Origin: Bacteroidales bacterium
GTDB taxonomy: Bacteria; Bacteroidota; Bacteroidia; Bacteroidales; F082
Length of the DNA: 64,000 nt
Direction: 5' to 3'
Assembly (NCBI GenBank): GCA_017466405.1
Contig: JAFTUF010000058.1
Span: forward strand, 1-64,000
Shown: positions 27,131 through 34,908 of the stretch, piece after piece
Layout: each line of letters begins with the position of its first letter
How positions within the stretch are numbered: the stretch's first letter is position 1
Translations under genes and position numbers: made by a program
Notes under the pieces: generated by a model
What the model saw: only the letters and a program-made list of their open reading frames with translations
Databases searched by the model: none
What the model was told of the DNA's origin: nothing

Positions 27131-27489
27131 CTAAAATATCCATAATACTGCTCTCCATTACTTAAAGTGATGTCCATTCTGTAGTAGCCGGCATCGTCTA
27201 TAATAAAGGTAGCATAATCGGGTGTCGAAAAGACATTTTCTCTGTCTATATAGACACCGTTGGAATCCTTAATAACGATATGTGCAATTCCCACATTATC
27301 GTTGAAGGTAATTGTTAGAGTGTGACCTGTAATGTCAGCCGAGATGGTTTCGGAACGAGGTTGATCAGTATTTGCGCTACCATTTATAACTATGGCGATT
27401 TTTCCGTCTGAATAATTGGTGGCGTAACAGAATGTTGCCGTAAGCATGGCTGACATCAAAATGAATAATGCTAACACTATTTTTTTCAT
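27118..27489 (-). CDS. DUF3244-type small secreted protein, 123 aa
   Basis: Signal peptide (KKIVLALFILMSAMLTATFCYA|T) followed by a beta-sandwich of about 100 residues: GKIAIVINGSANTDQPRSETI, HTLTITFNDNVGIAHIVIKD, YATFIIDDAGYYRMDITLSN, EQYYGYFRVEN. The pattern matches the DUF3244 family of Bacteroidales exported proteins, whose function is not known. Divergent from the TPR/HTH regulator gene with paired TTACACT elements between them, so it is a likely target or partner of that regulator. The stop codon lies in a TTTTCAA word array. Confidence 0.75.
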   Translation of the reverse strand: MKKIVLALFILMSAMLTATFCYATNYSDGKIAIVINGSANTDQPRSETISADITGHTLTITFNDNVGIAHIVIKDSNGVYIDRENVFSTPDYATFIIDDAGYYRMDITLSNGEQYYGYFRVEN

Positions 27490-27537
27490 ACCTTTAAAAA
27501 TTTAGTTATACATTGAATTTATCTTGTTCGTAGTGTC

Positions 27538-27546
27538 GCAAATTTA
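27538..27546 (-). promoter_or_regulatory. Promoter of the DUF3244 gene
   Basis: Minus-strand TAAATTTGC 49 bp before the ATG; no clear -33 element, which suits an activated promoter. The first TTACACT composite site begins 27 bp upstream of it. Confidence 0.6.
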
Positions 27547-27572
27547 CATCACTAATTATTTCATATTGAAAT

Positions 27573-27667
27573 TTTACACTCAATTTACACTTTTATTTTA
27601 TATTTAAAAACATATATCATTGTAAAACAGTAGTGTTTATTTTTACACCTTACACTGAATTTACACT
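27573..27667. promoter_or_regulatory. Two composite TTACACT direct-repeat elements, candidate operators
   Basis: TTACACTSAATTTACACTT occurs at 27574-27592 (S=C) and 27650-27668 (S=G), 76 bp apart. Within each, the two TTACACT half-sites are 11 bp apart, one helical turn; a fifth half-site TTTACACC is at 27642. The first copy lies upstream of the DUF3244 promoter. This looks like a binding site for a dimeric or tandemly binding regulator, plausibly the adjacent HTH protein. Confidence 0.6.
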
Positions 27668-27770
27668 TATTTTCAACTTTAAATCTGCGATTTATATAAA
27701 TATTTACATGAAAAACTGCTTGAATCACGTAATTTTTTGTCATGAGATTTCCGAAATATAAATTATTGCT

Positions 27771-27778
27771 TATCTTTG
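27771..27778 (+). promoter_or_regulatory. Promoter of the TPR/HTH regulator gene
   Basis: TATCTTTG 14 bp before the ATG at 27793; the leader is very short. Confidence 0.55.
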
Positions 27779-27792
27779 TAAAAAATAACCAA

Positions 27793-29478
27793 ATGAAAAA
27801 ATGTCTTAAAATAGCATTGTTATCCCTGTTGCTTGTCTCTTGTTCAAAACAAGACACTGCGTCACGTATGCTGTCGATGGCACAGTCGTACGTGGAGACT
27901 TCTCCCGACACCGCATTGATATACTTGGATTCTATCCTCATACCTGAGAAGTTCCTTAAAGAAGAGAGATACATGGAATATCTTGTTACAAAAGTACAAG
28001 CCAAATACAAGAATTACGACAATATAAAAGATGATACCAATATCTTTGAAGCAAAACATTACTTCAACAAAAAAGCAAAACGACCAACACTCAATGCTCA
28101 AAGTTCAGAATACCGCATGTACGCCAACCTCTACAGTGGCTGTGTTTATGAAGAGATGGAGGAATTTGAAAAAGCTCTAAGCGACTACAAAACAGCTTTC
28201 ACAATAGCCGAAGCAACAAAAGACTCTCTCTACATGTGGAGAATCAACAATTATATAGGAAATATTTTTAACAAGAAAACATACTGGGAAGAGGCATTGA
28301 AGACATACAAGAAATCACTTGTTTTAGCTAAGACCGAATTTGAAAAAGCGGGAAGCTATGCTAAACTCGCAATTCATTATTACTTAAATGACAATAAAGA
28401 CAGCAGTTTGTTCCATATTGATAAAGCCATCAATATGGCTGAGCTGTCGCAAGATGAAAAAACACAATCGCAGGTATATCAGAACGCTTACGTTATTTAT
28501 AGTGAACTTGGCGAGACTAAGCTTGCATGGAAATATCTCAATATGTCGGCAAGTATAAACAACGATATCTCAAAAGAAAGTTTATATAATCTCAACTTCC
28601 TCTCATTCTATCTTGCGCAGGATATGGAGGATTCGGCAAGAATTTATGTTAACAAGTTGAGAAACAACTTTGAAACTATAGACGACAATCATCTTAAATC
28701 GAGTATATGCGATGCGTTTACATCATATTACTCGGCAAAAGGGATACACGATAGCGCCTTGTATTATCAGAAAGAAATGACATCCATACTCGATGCAATA
28801 AACAAAGAGAACCTGGAACAAAATATTTATGAGATACAGAAAAAATACGACTATGAATTGCAACGTAATGTCTATCAGAGCAAACTAAACAAAAGGCTTG
28901 TTGCTATCATAATAATATTGTGTGCTGCAATAGTTTTATACATTATCGTAAAACAAAGGGAGAGATGGTTGTCTAATCAGGTGAGAAATCTAAGCCTGCA
29001 AAACGAAGACTATAAACGAGGCATGAAGGAAAGTCTCAAAGTGATAAAGAAAGTCAACGAATCGGAGCATGACAAGAGAAAGAAACAGAACATCAATGAG
29101 ATAAAAGAGCATGTCTATGGTTCTCAGTACAAGACGGCATTTGAGGCGAGCGTAGATGTGTTAGAAACTACATACAGCAAGATTAGTTTGTTTGTCAAGA
29201 AGGCGTATCCTCAGTTAAATCAGACGGAGTATAAGGTTTGCCTGTTGTCGATCATGCAGACAAACATTGAAGAGACAGCGAAGATTGTAGGATTGGGAAT
29301 AGATTCTGTGAAGAAGGCGAGGTCTAATATCAGGAAGAAATTGGGAATCGAGAAGCGACTTCGTATCTCCGAGTTTATTCTCATGGAGTACTATGCTAAG
29401 AAGAAAGTCGCCAAGTCACCGAGTCACCAAGTCACCGAGTTGTTTGGGTCACACTTACTTGGAGACTCGGAGACTTGA
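27793..29478 (+). CDS. Membrane-spanning TPR regulator with C-terminal LuxR-like HTH, 561 aa
   Basis: Numbered from the ATG at 27793, which opens a lipoprotein-type signal (KKCLKIALLSLLLVSC, Cys17). Residues about 25-360 are TPR-like helical repeats (YANLYSGCVYEEMEEFEKAL, INNYIGNIFNKKTYWEEAL, AYVIYSELGETKLAW). A transmembrane helix (LVAIIIILCAAIVLYIIV, about 369-387) is followed by a coiled-coil linker and a C-terminal helix-turn-helix (about 470-530, LNQTEYKVCLLSIMQTNIEE, AKIVGLGIDSVKKARSNIRK). This predicts a one-component sensor: TPR in the periplasm, DNA binding in the cytoplasm. The last 25 codons are made of CACCAAGTCACCGAG words and do not look like part of the fold. Divergent from a DUF3244 gene, a pairing seen in other Bacteroidales. 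Confidence 0.8.
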   Translation: MKKCLKIALLSLLLVSCSKQDTASRMLSMAQSYVETSPDTALIYLDSILIPEKFLKEERYMEYLVTKVQAKYKNYDNIKDDTNIFEAKHYFNKKAKRPTLNAQSSEYRMYANLYSGCVYEEMEEFEKALSDYKTAFTIAEATKDSLYMWRINNYIGNIFNKKTYWEEALKTYKKSLVLAKTEFEKAGSYAKLAIHYYLNDNKDSSLFHIDKAINMAELSQDEKTQSQVYQNAYVIYSELGETKLAWKYLNMSASINNDISKESLYNLNFLSFYLAQDMEDSARIYVNKLRNNFETIDDNHLKSSICDAFTSYYSAKGIHDSALYYQKEMTSILDAINKENLEQNIYEIQKKYDYELQRNVYQSKLNKRLVAIIIILCAAIVLYIIVKQRERWLSNQVRNLSLQNEDYKRGMKESLKVIKKVNESEHDKRKKQNINEIKEHVYGSQYKTAFEASVDVLETTYSKISLFVKKAYPQLNQTEYKVCLLSIMQTNIEETAKIVGLGIDSVKKARSNIRKKLGIEKRLRISEFILMEYYAKKKVAKSPSHQVTELFGSHLLGDSET

Positions 29479-29490
29479 TGACTTGGAGAC
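29407..29490. repeat. CACCAAGTCACCGAG / CTTGGAGACTCGGAGAC word array
   Basis: Words in CCAAGTCACCGAG orientation (29409-29439) then CTTGGAGACTCGG orientation (29458-29490). It covers the last codons and the TGA of the TPR/HTH gene. Confidence 0.8.
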
Positions 29491-29495
29491 TTTAT

Positions 29496-29614
29496 CTGTT
29501 GTCCGTTGACTGTTGTCTGTTGACATATTATATGCTTGGACACATTCAATGTGTCCGTACAAGGCTCAGCAATCGTGCACAAAGTCTGTTGTCCGTTGTC
29601 TGTTGTCTGTTGAC
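29496..29614. repeat. GTTGTCC/GTTGTCT word arrays
   Basis: Heptamers GTTGTCC, GTTGACT, GTTGTCT at 29496-29525 and again 29585-29614. The same words occur at 27079-27098 and 62783-62796. Confidence 0.75.
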
Positions 29615-29617
29615 AAC

Positions 29618-29668
29618 AAAAAAAGAGCTCCTATTTCTAAGAGCTCTCTATCCTTTAGACTTTAGTCA
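29618..29668 (-). terminator. Terminator of the DUF2723 gene with CTTTAG words
   Basis: Minus strand: stop codon, then CTAAAGTCTAAAGGATAG-type words, then a hairpin with arms AGAGCTC (29624-29630) and GAGCTCT (29641-29647), then a T run. Nearly identical to the gapA terminator at 62798-62838. Confidence 0.85.
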
Positions 29669-32600
29669 TCAAAACAAATTATAGAACTTATTAAACTCTT
29701 GTTCGAGCATGTTATCTAATCGAAGATTGAGTTCGTTGCGTTTGTTTCTCTTTGCCACATTGCTCATCTCGTTTATCATGGCGAGATTCTCTCTGATAGT
29801 CTCGGCATAATAAGGTATGAATCTGCTATCTAAACTCTCGAAATAACGTAAGTTATCCATGCAGTTATCAATAATCGTATTGATAAGCTCATCGCCTTTT
29901 TCCATCGCTCCTGCTTGATAATATATCTCTGGATATGCCATCATATACATATCGTATGGAACTTTCTCATCAGGGAAGAACTCTTGACATCTGTCGAGAA
30001 CTGCTATAGCCGAGTCGTTTTGATTGCGGTTGACGAGTGCCTGTGCAAGACGCATATAAGCTTGTTTTACAAATAACAAGTTGCGACGGCTTTCTGGGTC
30101 AACTGCTACATCCGGCTGATTCAAATTACCCCAACGGATGTCGTCAGCCATCAACAATTCGTATGAACCATCTACATAAACGCCACCGGCATCTTTATGA
30201 TAATCAGAAGCCACAACAGGCATAAATCTATGAGAGAGACCTTCTTGATGTAAATATTTATCTATTCCCAAGACATTCTTGATGTCGCTCAAACTTGTAA
30301 AATAGACGGCACGTGTCCAGTCGTTGCTTGCCATGAAGTCGAGGAGCATCAAATCGTTCTTGTAAAGATAACTTACGCCATCAGGGATTCTCCATACTAT
30401 CTCATCAACAATCTGGTCTTTCATACTTTCCGGAACGATGCCATTACGAACGACAGCTTCTTTATCGACAGTAATCTTGAGATTTCTTGCAGGGAGATAA
30501 TTAACTTTATCGCCCGACATCAAAGATACCTTTGTTCTTACATTGTCGCTCTTGATAAATTCGATAGCGTCTTTCAACTCAACCGGACCCTCAAAAACTT
30601 CTTGGATAAAGACAGGTTCGTTAACGCCGTTATCATACTGCTCTGGCGTCAATGACAATGGAAGTCGCTCTGACTCATATTGCTTGCGACCCATTTGATG
30701 TACATACCAATAACCAGAAGAAAGCATGTAGTTACAAACACGGACATCGGTGCGATAACCTTCAACTTCTTGTACGTACCATAATGGGAAAGTATCGTTA
30801 TCGCCGCGAGTGAAAATTACTGCGTTATCTGGGAGATTCTTCAGATAATTCTTACCCCAGTCGAGTGCTGATGTCTTGTCGGAACGATTGTGACCTTCCC
30901 ATCCCGAAGCTGCCATTACTGTTGGAACAGAGAGACATAAGACGAAAGCAACAGTAGCCGCAGCCATCTTATTCTTGACAAATTTCTGGAAAAGTTCAAC
31001 CACAGCAAGCACGCCCATGCCAATCCAGATACTGAAGGCATAGAAAGAACCGGCGTATGCGTAGTCACGTTCACGAGGCTGATATGGTGTCTGGTTCAGA
31101 TAGATAACGATGGCAAGACCTGTCATGAAGAACAGCAGGAACACCACCCATGAGTTGTTGATGTCTTTTTTCAGATGATAGAAAAGACCTACAAGACCTA
31201 AAATCAAAGGCAAGAAATAGAACTCTGTACGTCCTGAGTTAGCCATCGACTTAGGCAGATTATCTTGATTGCCAAGACGTGCGTTGTCGATGAAGTCGAT
31301 ACCACTAATCCAGTTACCGTTTTCCAACTCGCCATGACCTTGAATATCATTCTGACGACCGACGAAATTCCACATGAAGTAACGCCAATACATGTGATTA
31401 CATTGGTAACCTATGAAGAACTTAAGGTTTTGCATGAATGTAGGTTTCAATACGGTTTCAGCACCGCCGTCGGCTTTCTTCATCGTTGTCGGAATCATCT
31501 TCGACTTATCGATATATTGGTTGTAAGTGCTTATGTATGAAGGCTTGGTTCCGTTCCACATACGAGGGAAAATCGTCATCACATTATCGTCGTAGATTGG
31601 GTCGGTGCCTTCTCTCTTATCGGTAATGACATATTTTCCTTTTGCTTCATCTCTAACATAGACTGGGCTGCTGTTGCCGGCGTCATAAGGTTTTGCCATA
31701 TAATAAGGTCCATAGACGAGAGGCCAGCTTCCGTATTGTTCGCGTTTGAGATAAGAAAGCATCGACACCGCTTCACTTGGTTCGTTCTCGTTGATAGGAG
31801 TATTTGCGTTAGCACGAATAACGAGCATGAAGAATGAAGAATAACCTATCAATATGAACATGAAAGAAAGGACAGCAGTGTTGAGCAACACTTTCTTATA
31901 TTTGTTGGTGAGATAAATTCCCAAGACTATCAAAGCTATGAGGAGAACGAAATAAACCACTGTTCCGAGGTTGAATGGAGCACCGAGAGTATTCACGAAG
32001 AAAAGCTCGAACTTACCGCAGATAGACACGATAGCAGGAATGAGTATCACTTGAATAAATCCTACTAACACCACGGAAATAATTCCTGTGATGAGGAATC
32101 CTTTGAAAGTTATCTTCTTATATTTCTTGAAATAAACCACATAGACCACTGCAGGGATACACAAGAGGTTCAGGAGGTGAACACCGATAGAAAGACCTAT
32201 GAGATAGGCTATCAATAATATCCAGCGGTAGCTATAAGGTTCGTCTGCCACCTCTTCCCATTTGAGTATCGCCCAGAAGGTGATGGCTGTGAAGAGCGAC
32301 GACATTGCATACACCTCGCCTTCTACGGCTGAGAACCAGAATGAATCGGAGAATGTGTAAGCCAAAGCACCTACTACGCCTGTTGCTATGACAGCAATTT
32401 TATTTGACATAGGAGCGTTGTCGCCTTCTTTCATCCAAATCTTCTTAGACAGAAGAGTGATGGTCCAATAGAGGAAAAGTATGGTAAAACTGCTGCAAAG
32501 AGCCGACATTGCGTTTATCATCAGCGCCACTTTTGTGACATCGCCGAAGGCAAAGAGTGAGAAAAATCTTCCTAACATCTGGAAGAGAGGTGCTCCTGGA

Positions 32601-32752
32601 GGGTGACCCACTTGTAATTTATAAGCCGTTGAGATATACTCGCCGCAGTCCCACCAACTGACGGTCGATTCTAATGTAAGGAAATAGACTATGGTCGCGA
32701 TAAGAAACACAGACCAAGCCACGATGTTGTTTAATCTTTTGAAACTCATCAA
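29669..32752 (-). CDS. DUF2723 (TMEM260-like) membrane protein, 1027 aa
   Basis: Polytopic membrane protein: about twelve hydrophobic segments in residues 1-640, with the DUF2723 N-terminal signature TLESTVSWWDCGEYISTAYK and GHPPGAPLFQMLGRFFSLFA, where the Asp/Glu loop is like that of GT-C mannosyltransferases. The C-terminal third (about 650-1027) is soluble and ends in TPR-like helices (AYMRLAQALVNRNQNDSAIAVLDRC). The family includes human TMEM260, an O-mannosyltransferase, so a periplasmic protein O-glycosylation role is possible; this is inferred from family. Length is usual. It has its own TATCTTTGC promoter. Confidence 0.88.
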   Translation of the reverse strand: MMSFKRLNNIVAWSVFLIATIVYFLTLESTVSWWDCGEYISTAYKLQVGHPPGAPLFQMLGRFFSLFAFGDVTKVALMINAMSALCSSFTILFLYWTITLLSKKIWMKEGDNAPMSNKIAVIATGVVGALAYTFSDSFWFSAVEGEVYAMSSLFTAITFWAILKWEEVADEPYSYRWILLIAYLIGLSIGVHLLNLLCIPAVVYVVYFKKYKKITFKGFLITGIISVVLVGFIQVILIPAIVSICGKFELFFVNTLGAPFNLGTVVYFVLLIALIVLGIYLTNKYKKVLLNTAVLSFMFILIGYSSFFMLVIRANANTPINENEPSEAVSMLSYLKREQYGSWPLVYGPYYMAKPYDAGNSSPVYVRDEAKGKYVITDKREGTDPIYDDNVMTIFPRMWNGTKPSYISTYNQYIDKSKMIPTTMKKADGGAETVLKPTFMQNLKFFIGYQCNHMYWRYFMWNFVGRQNDIQGHGELENGNWISGIDFIDNARLGNQDNLPKSMANSGRTEFYFLPLILGLVGLFYHLKKDINNSWVVFLLFFMTGLAIVIYLNQTPYQPRERDYAYAGSFYAFSIWIGMGVLAVVELFQKFVKNKMAAATVAFVLCLSVPTVMAASGWEGHNRSDKTSALDWGKNYLKNLPDNAVIFTRGDNDTFPLWYVQEVEGYRTDVRVCNYMLSSGYWYVHQMGRKQYESERLPLSLTPEQYDNGVNEPVFIQEVFEGPVELKDAIEFIKSDNVRTKVSLMSGDKVNYLPARNLKITVDKEAVVRNGIVPESMKDQIVDEIVWRIPDGVSYLYKNDLMLLDFMASNDWTRAVYFTSLSDIKNVLGIDKYLHQEGLSHRFMPVVASDYHKDAGGVYVDGSYELLMADDIRWGNLNQPDVAVDPESRRNLLFVKQAYMRLAQALVNRNQNDSAIAVLDRCQEFFPDEKVPYDMYMMAYPEIYYQAGAMEKGDELINTIIDNCMDNLRYFESLDSRFIPYYAETIRENLAMINEMSNVAKRNKRNELNLRLDNMLEQEFNKFYNLF

Positions 32753-32797
32753 TATGTTTATTTTACTTTGTTATCTGAATAGTATAACTTACAATTT

Positions 32798-32806
32798 GCA
32801 AAGATA
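32798..32806 (-). promoter_or_regulatory. Promoter of the DUF2723 gene
   Basis: Minus-strand TATCTTTGC 46 bp before the start. Confidence 0.6.
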
Positions 32807-32811
32807 AAATT

Positions 32812-32892
32812 TAATTCATAATTCATAATGTATAATTCATAATTTTTTTGATGATTTTTCCTCTCCTCTTTTGTCTTTAGACTTTGGTCTTT
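32812..32892. repeat. ATTCATA array followed by CTTTAGACTTTGG words
   Basis: AATTCAT heptamers at 32812-32842 (as at 11609) and GTCTTTAGACTTTGGTCTTT at 32873-32892, between the DUF2723 promoter and the tRNA promoter. Confidence 0.7.
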
Positions 32893-32940
32893 CGCCTATA
32901 TAAATAAGGTATTAAAAAAAATGAAAAAAAATTATTTTTT

Positions 32941-32974
32941 TTGTTGCAGGTATCAAAAAAAGTTGTACTTTTGC
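32941..32974 (+). promoter_or_regulatory. Promoter of tRNA-Gln and probably of rimP-nusA-infB
   Basis: TTG (32944-32946) and -7 TACTTTTGC (32966-32974) with a 19-bp spacer, a near-perfect Bacteroidota promoter, 29 bp before the tRNA. Confidence 0.75.
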
Positions 32975-33002
32975 ACTCACATTCAAGATACGAAATAATG
33001 AT

Positions 33003-33073
33003 TGTCGAATGGTGTAATGGTAGCACTGCAGATTTTGGTTCTGCCTGTCAAGGTTCGAATCCTTGTTCGACAA
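33003..33073 (+). tRNA. tRNA-Gln (anticodon TTG)
   Basis: 71-nt cloverleaf: acceptor TGTCGAA (33003-33009) pairs with TTCGACA (33066-33072), discriminator A73 follows; anticodon stem GCAGA/TCTGC encloses loop TTTTGGT with anticodon TTG; T arm CAAGG-TTCGAAT-CCTTG. The 3' CCA is not encoded. It directly precedes rimP. Confidence 0.93.
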
Positions 33074-33091
33074 CAAAATTATAAATTGAAG

Positions 33092-33121
33092 ACCTGCTAC
33101 GGAATGTAACAGGTTTTTTTA
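33092..33121 (+). terminator. Hairpin between tRNA-Gln and rimP, terminator or attenuator
   Basis: ACCTG-C-TAC pairs with GTA-A-CAGGT, loop GGAAT, then seven Ts. It ends only 13 bp before the rimP ATG, and no promoter fits in between, so it should let part of the transcription pass. Confidence 0.75.
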
Positions 33122-33133
33122 TTGTCAAAAATT

Positions 33134-33595
33134 ATGATAACAAAGGAACAGATAATCGAATTAGCAGCAGAGGCTTTAGATAACACCGACCGTTTTGTCG
33201 TAGATCTCAGCGTTTCAAAAAGCAACGTCATTTCAGTTTATATTGATGCCGACAGTTCGGTAACAATCGACCATTGCGTCGAGTTGAGCCGTTTCATCGA
33301 AGGTCGTTTGGACAGAGAAGTTGAAGACTATGAACTTAGCGTGTCGTCGGCAGGAATCGACTATCCTTTGTTAAAACATCGTCAGTTGAACAAATATATC
33401 GAGAAAGAACTTGAGATAACAAACAACGAAGGCGTGAAGAAAGTTTTCAAGCTCTTATCGTTCAACGATGACAAGATGGATGTACAAGAAGCCGTCATCA
33501 AGAAATTAGGCAAGTTGAAAAAGACAACTTACACCGAGACGACAGAATTATTTTTCAATGATATTAAAGAAATTAAACCATACATTAACTTTTAA
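33134..33595 (+). CDS. rimP: Ribosome maturation factor RimP, 153 aa
   Basis: Needed for 30S subunit maturation. The ATG at 33134 is preferred over a TTG four codons upstream that touches the T run of the preceding hairpin. N-terminal alpha/beta domain with VISVYIDADSSVTIDHCVELSRFIE and YELSVSSAGIDYPL (the family's VSSPGxDRPL element, here with A and Y variants), then a C-terminal SH3-like domain. First gene of the conserved rimP-nusA-infB row. Confidence 0.93.
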   Translation: MITKEQIIELAAEALDNTDRFVVDLSVSKSNVISVYIDADSSVTIDHCVELSRFIEGRLDREVEDYELSVSSAGIDYPLLKHRQLNKYIEKELEITNNEGVKKVFKLLSFNDDKMDVQEAVIKKLGKLKKTTYTETTELFFNDIKEIKPYINF

Positions 33596-33607
33596 GTTTT
33601 AAACTTT

Positions 33608-34861
33608 ATGGAAATAGCAAACTTAATCGACACCTTTTCTGAATTTAAAGAATTTAAAAATATCGACCGCGAAGCTATGATGCACATCATAGAGGATGTG
33701 TTTAAGGCTATGCTCGCAAAGAAATATGGCAGCGATGAATATTTTGAAATCGTTGTCAATACCGACAAAGGTGTTCTTGAAGTATATCACAACCGTACCG
33801 TCGTTGAAGATGGTGAGGTTGAAGATCCACTCAGCGAGATTTCATATTCCGACGCTATAAAAATCGAGCCTGACTTTGAAGTAGGCGAAGAAGTCTCAGA
33901 AGTCGTTGACATCAAAGATTTCGGAAGAAGAGAGATTTTGGCGATACGTCAGAACCTTCAGACAAAAGTCATGGAGTTTGAGAAAGAAAATATCTTCCTT
34001 AAATATAAGGACAAAGTCGGAGAAATCATCACAGCAGAAGTTTATCAAGTATGGCGTAAGGAAATGCTTATCGTCGATGAAGACGGAATAGAATTAGTAC
34101 TTCCTAAAGCAGAACAGATTCCATCTGACAATTACAAGAAAGGCGACACTATCAGAGCTATCGTCAAGAGCGTTGAAAACAAGAACGGCTCACCTGTCAT
34201 CATCTTGTCGAGAACATCAGAAATATTCTTGCAACGCTTGTTTGAGATGGAAGTTCCTGAAGTTTATGACGGACTTATCACCATCCGTAAGATAGTAAGA
34301 GAACCAGGACAAAGAGCTAAGATCGCCGTTGAATCATACGACGAACGCATCGACCCTGTTGGAGCATGCGTTGGTATGAAAGGTTCTCGTATCCACGGTA
34401 TCGTGAGAGAACTCCGTAACGAAAACATCGACGTTATCAACTACACAACAAAAGCCGACCTCTTCATAACAAGAGCATTGAGCCCAGCAAAAATTTCTTC
34501 TATCGTTATCGACGACGCAAAAAAAGTTGCTGAAGTCTATATGGAAAACGACCAAGTCAGCCTCGCTATCGGTAAAGGCGGTTACAACATCAAGTTGGCC
34601 GGTAAACTCACAGGTTATGAAATAGACGTTTATCGTAACGCTGAAGAAGCTGAAATGGAAGACGACGTCGATCTTAAAGAATTCGTCGACGAAATCGATG
34701 AATGGGTCATCGACTGTCTTAAGAATATGGGCTGCGACACTGCAAAAGCAGTATTGGCTTACACTCCAGAAGAAATCGCCACACGCGCCGACTTGGAAAT
34801 TGAAACAGTATATGATGTCATCGAAATCCTCAAAGCAGAATTCGAAGACGACGATCAATAA
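33608..34861 (+). CDS. nusA: Transcription termination/antitermination protein NusA, 417 aa
   Basis: RNA polymerase-binding factor for pausing, termination and antitermination. N-terminal polymerase-binding domain (1-125), S1 domain (about 130-200, IITAEVYQVWRKEMLIV), two KH domains (about 205-345) with VGACVGMKGSRIHGIVREL and QVSLAIGKGGYNIKLAGKL, and an acidic C-terminal helix-hairpin region ending TRADLEIETVYDVIEILKAEFE. The length is typical of Bacteroidota. It lies 12 bp after rimP. Confidence 0.97.
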   Translation: MEIANLIDTFSEFKEFKNIDREAMMHIIEDVFKAMLAKKYGSDEYFEIVVNTDKGVLEVYHNRTVVEDGEVEDPLSEISYSDAIKIEPDFEVGEEVSEVVDIKDFGRREILAIRQNLQTKVMEFEKENIFLKYKDKVGEIITAEVYQVWRKEMLIVDEDGIELVLPKAEQIPSDNYKKGDTIRAIVKSVENKNGSPVIILSRTSEIFLQRLFEMEVPEVYDGLITIRKIVREPGQRAKIAVESYDERIDPVGACVGMKGSRIHGIVRELRNENIDVINYTTKADLFITRALSPAKISSIVIDDAKKVAEVYMENDQVSLAIGKGGYNIKLAGKLTGYEIDVYRNAEEAEMEDDVDLKEFVDEIDEWVIDCLKNMGCDTAKAVLAYTPEEIATRADLEIETVYDVIEILKAEFEDDDQ

Positions 34862-34908
34862 TTGATTGCAAGGTGAATTATTAAATATTATTAACAAAAA
34901 AAGATTTT

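Larger units (their letters stand above)
27490..27792. other. Divergent control region between DUF3244 and TPR/HTH genes
   Basis: About 300 AT-rich bp without a convincing gene. It contains the DUF3244 promoter, the paired TTACACT elements and the promoter of the regulator gene (TATCTTTG at 27771). Confidence 0.65.

Noticed and set aside
27585..28010. Minus-strand open frame over the start of the TPR/HTH gene
   Set aside because: Overlaps a well-supported gene on the other strand and the control region; no start context or known domain.
29475..29684. Short open frame (69 codons) after the TPR/HTH gene
   Set aside because: It is translated GTTGTCC/GTTGTCT word repeats with no coding character.
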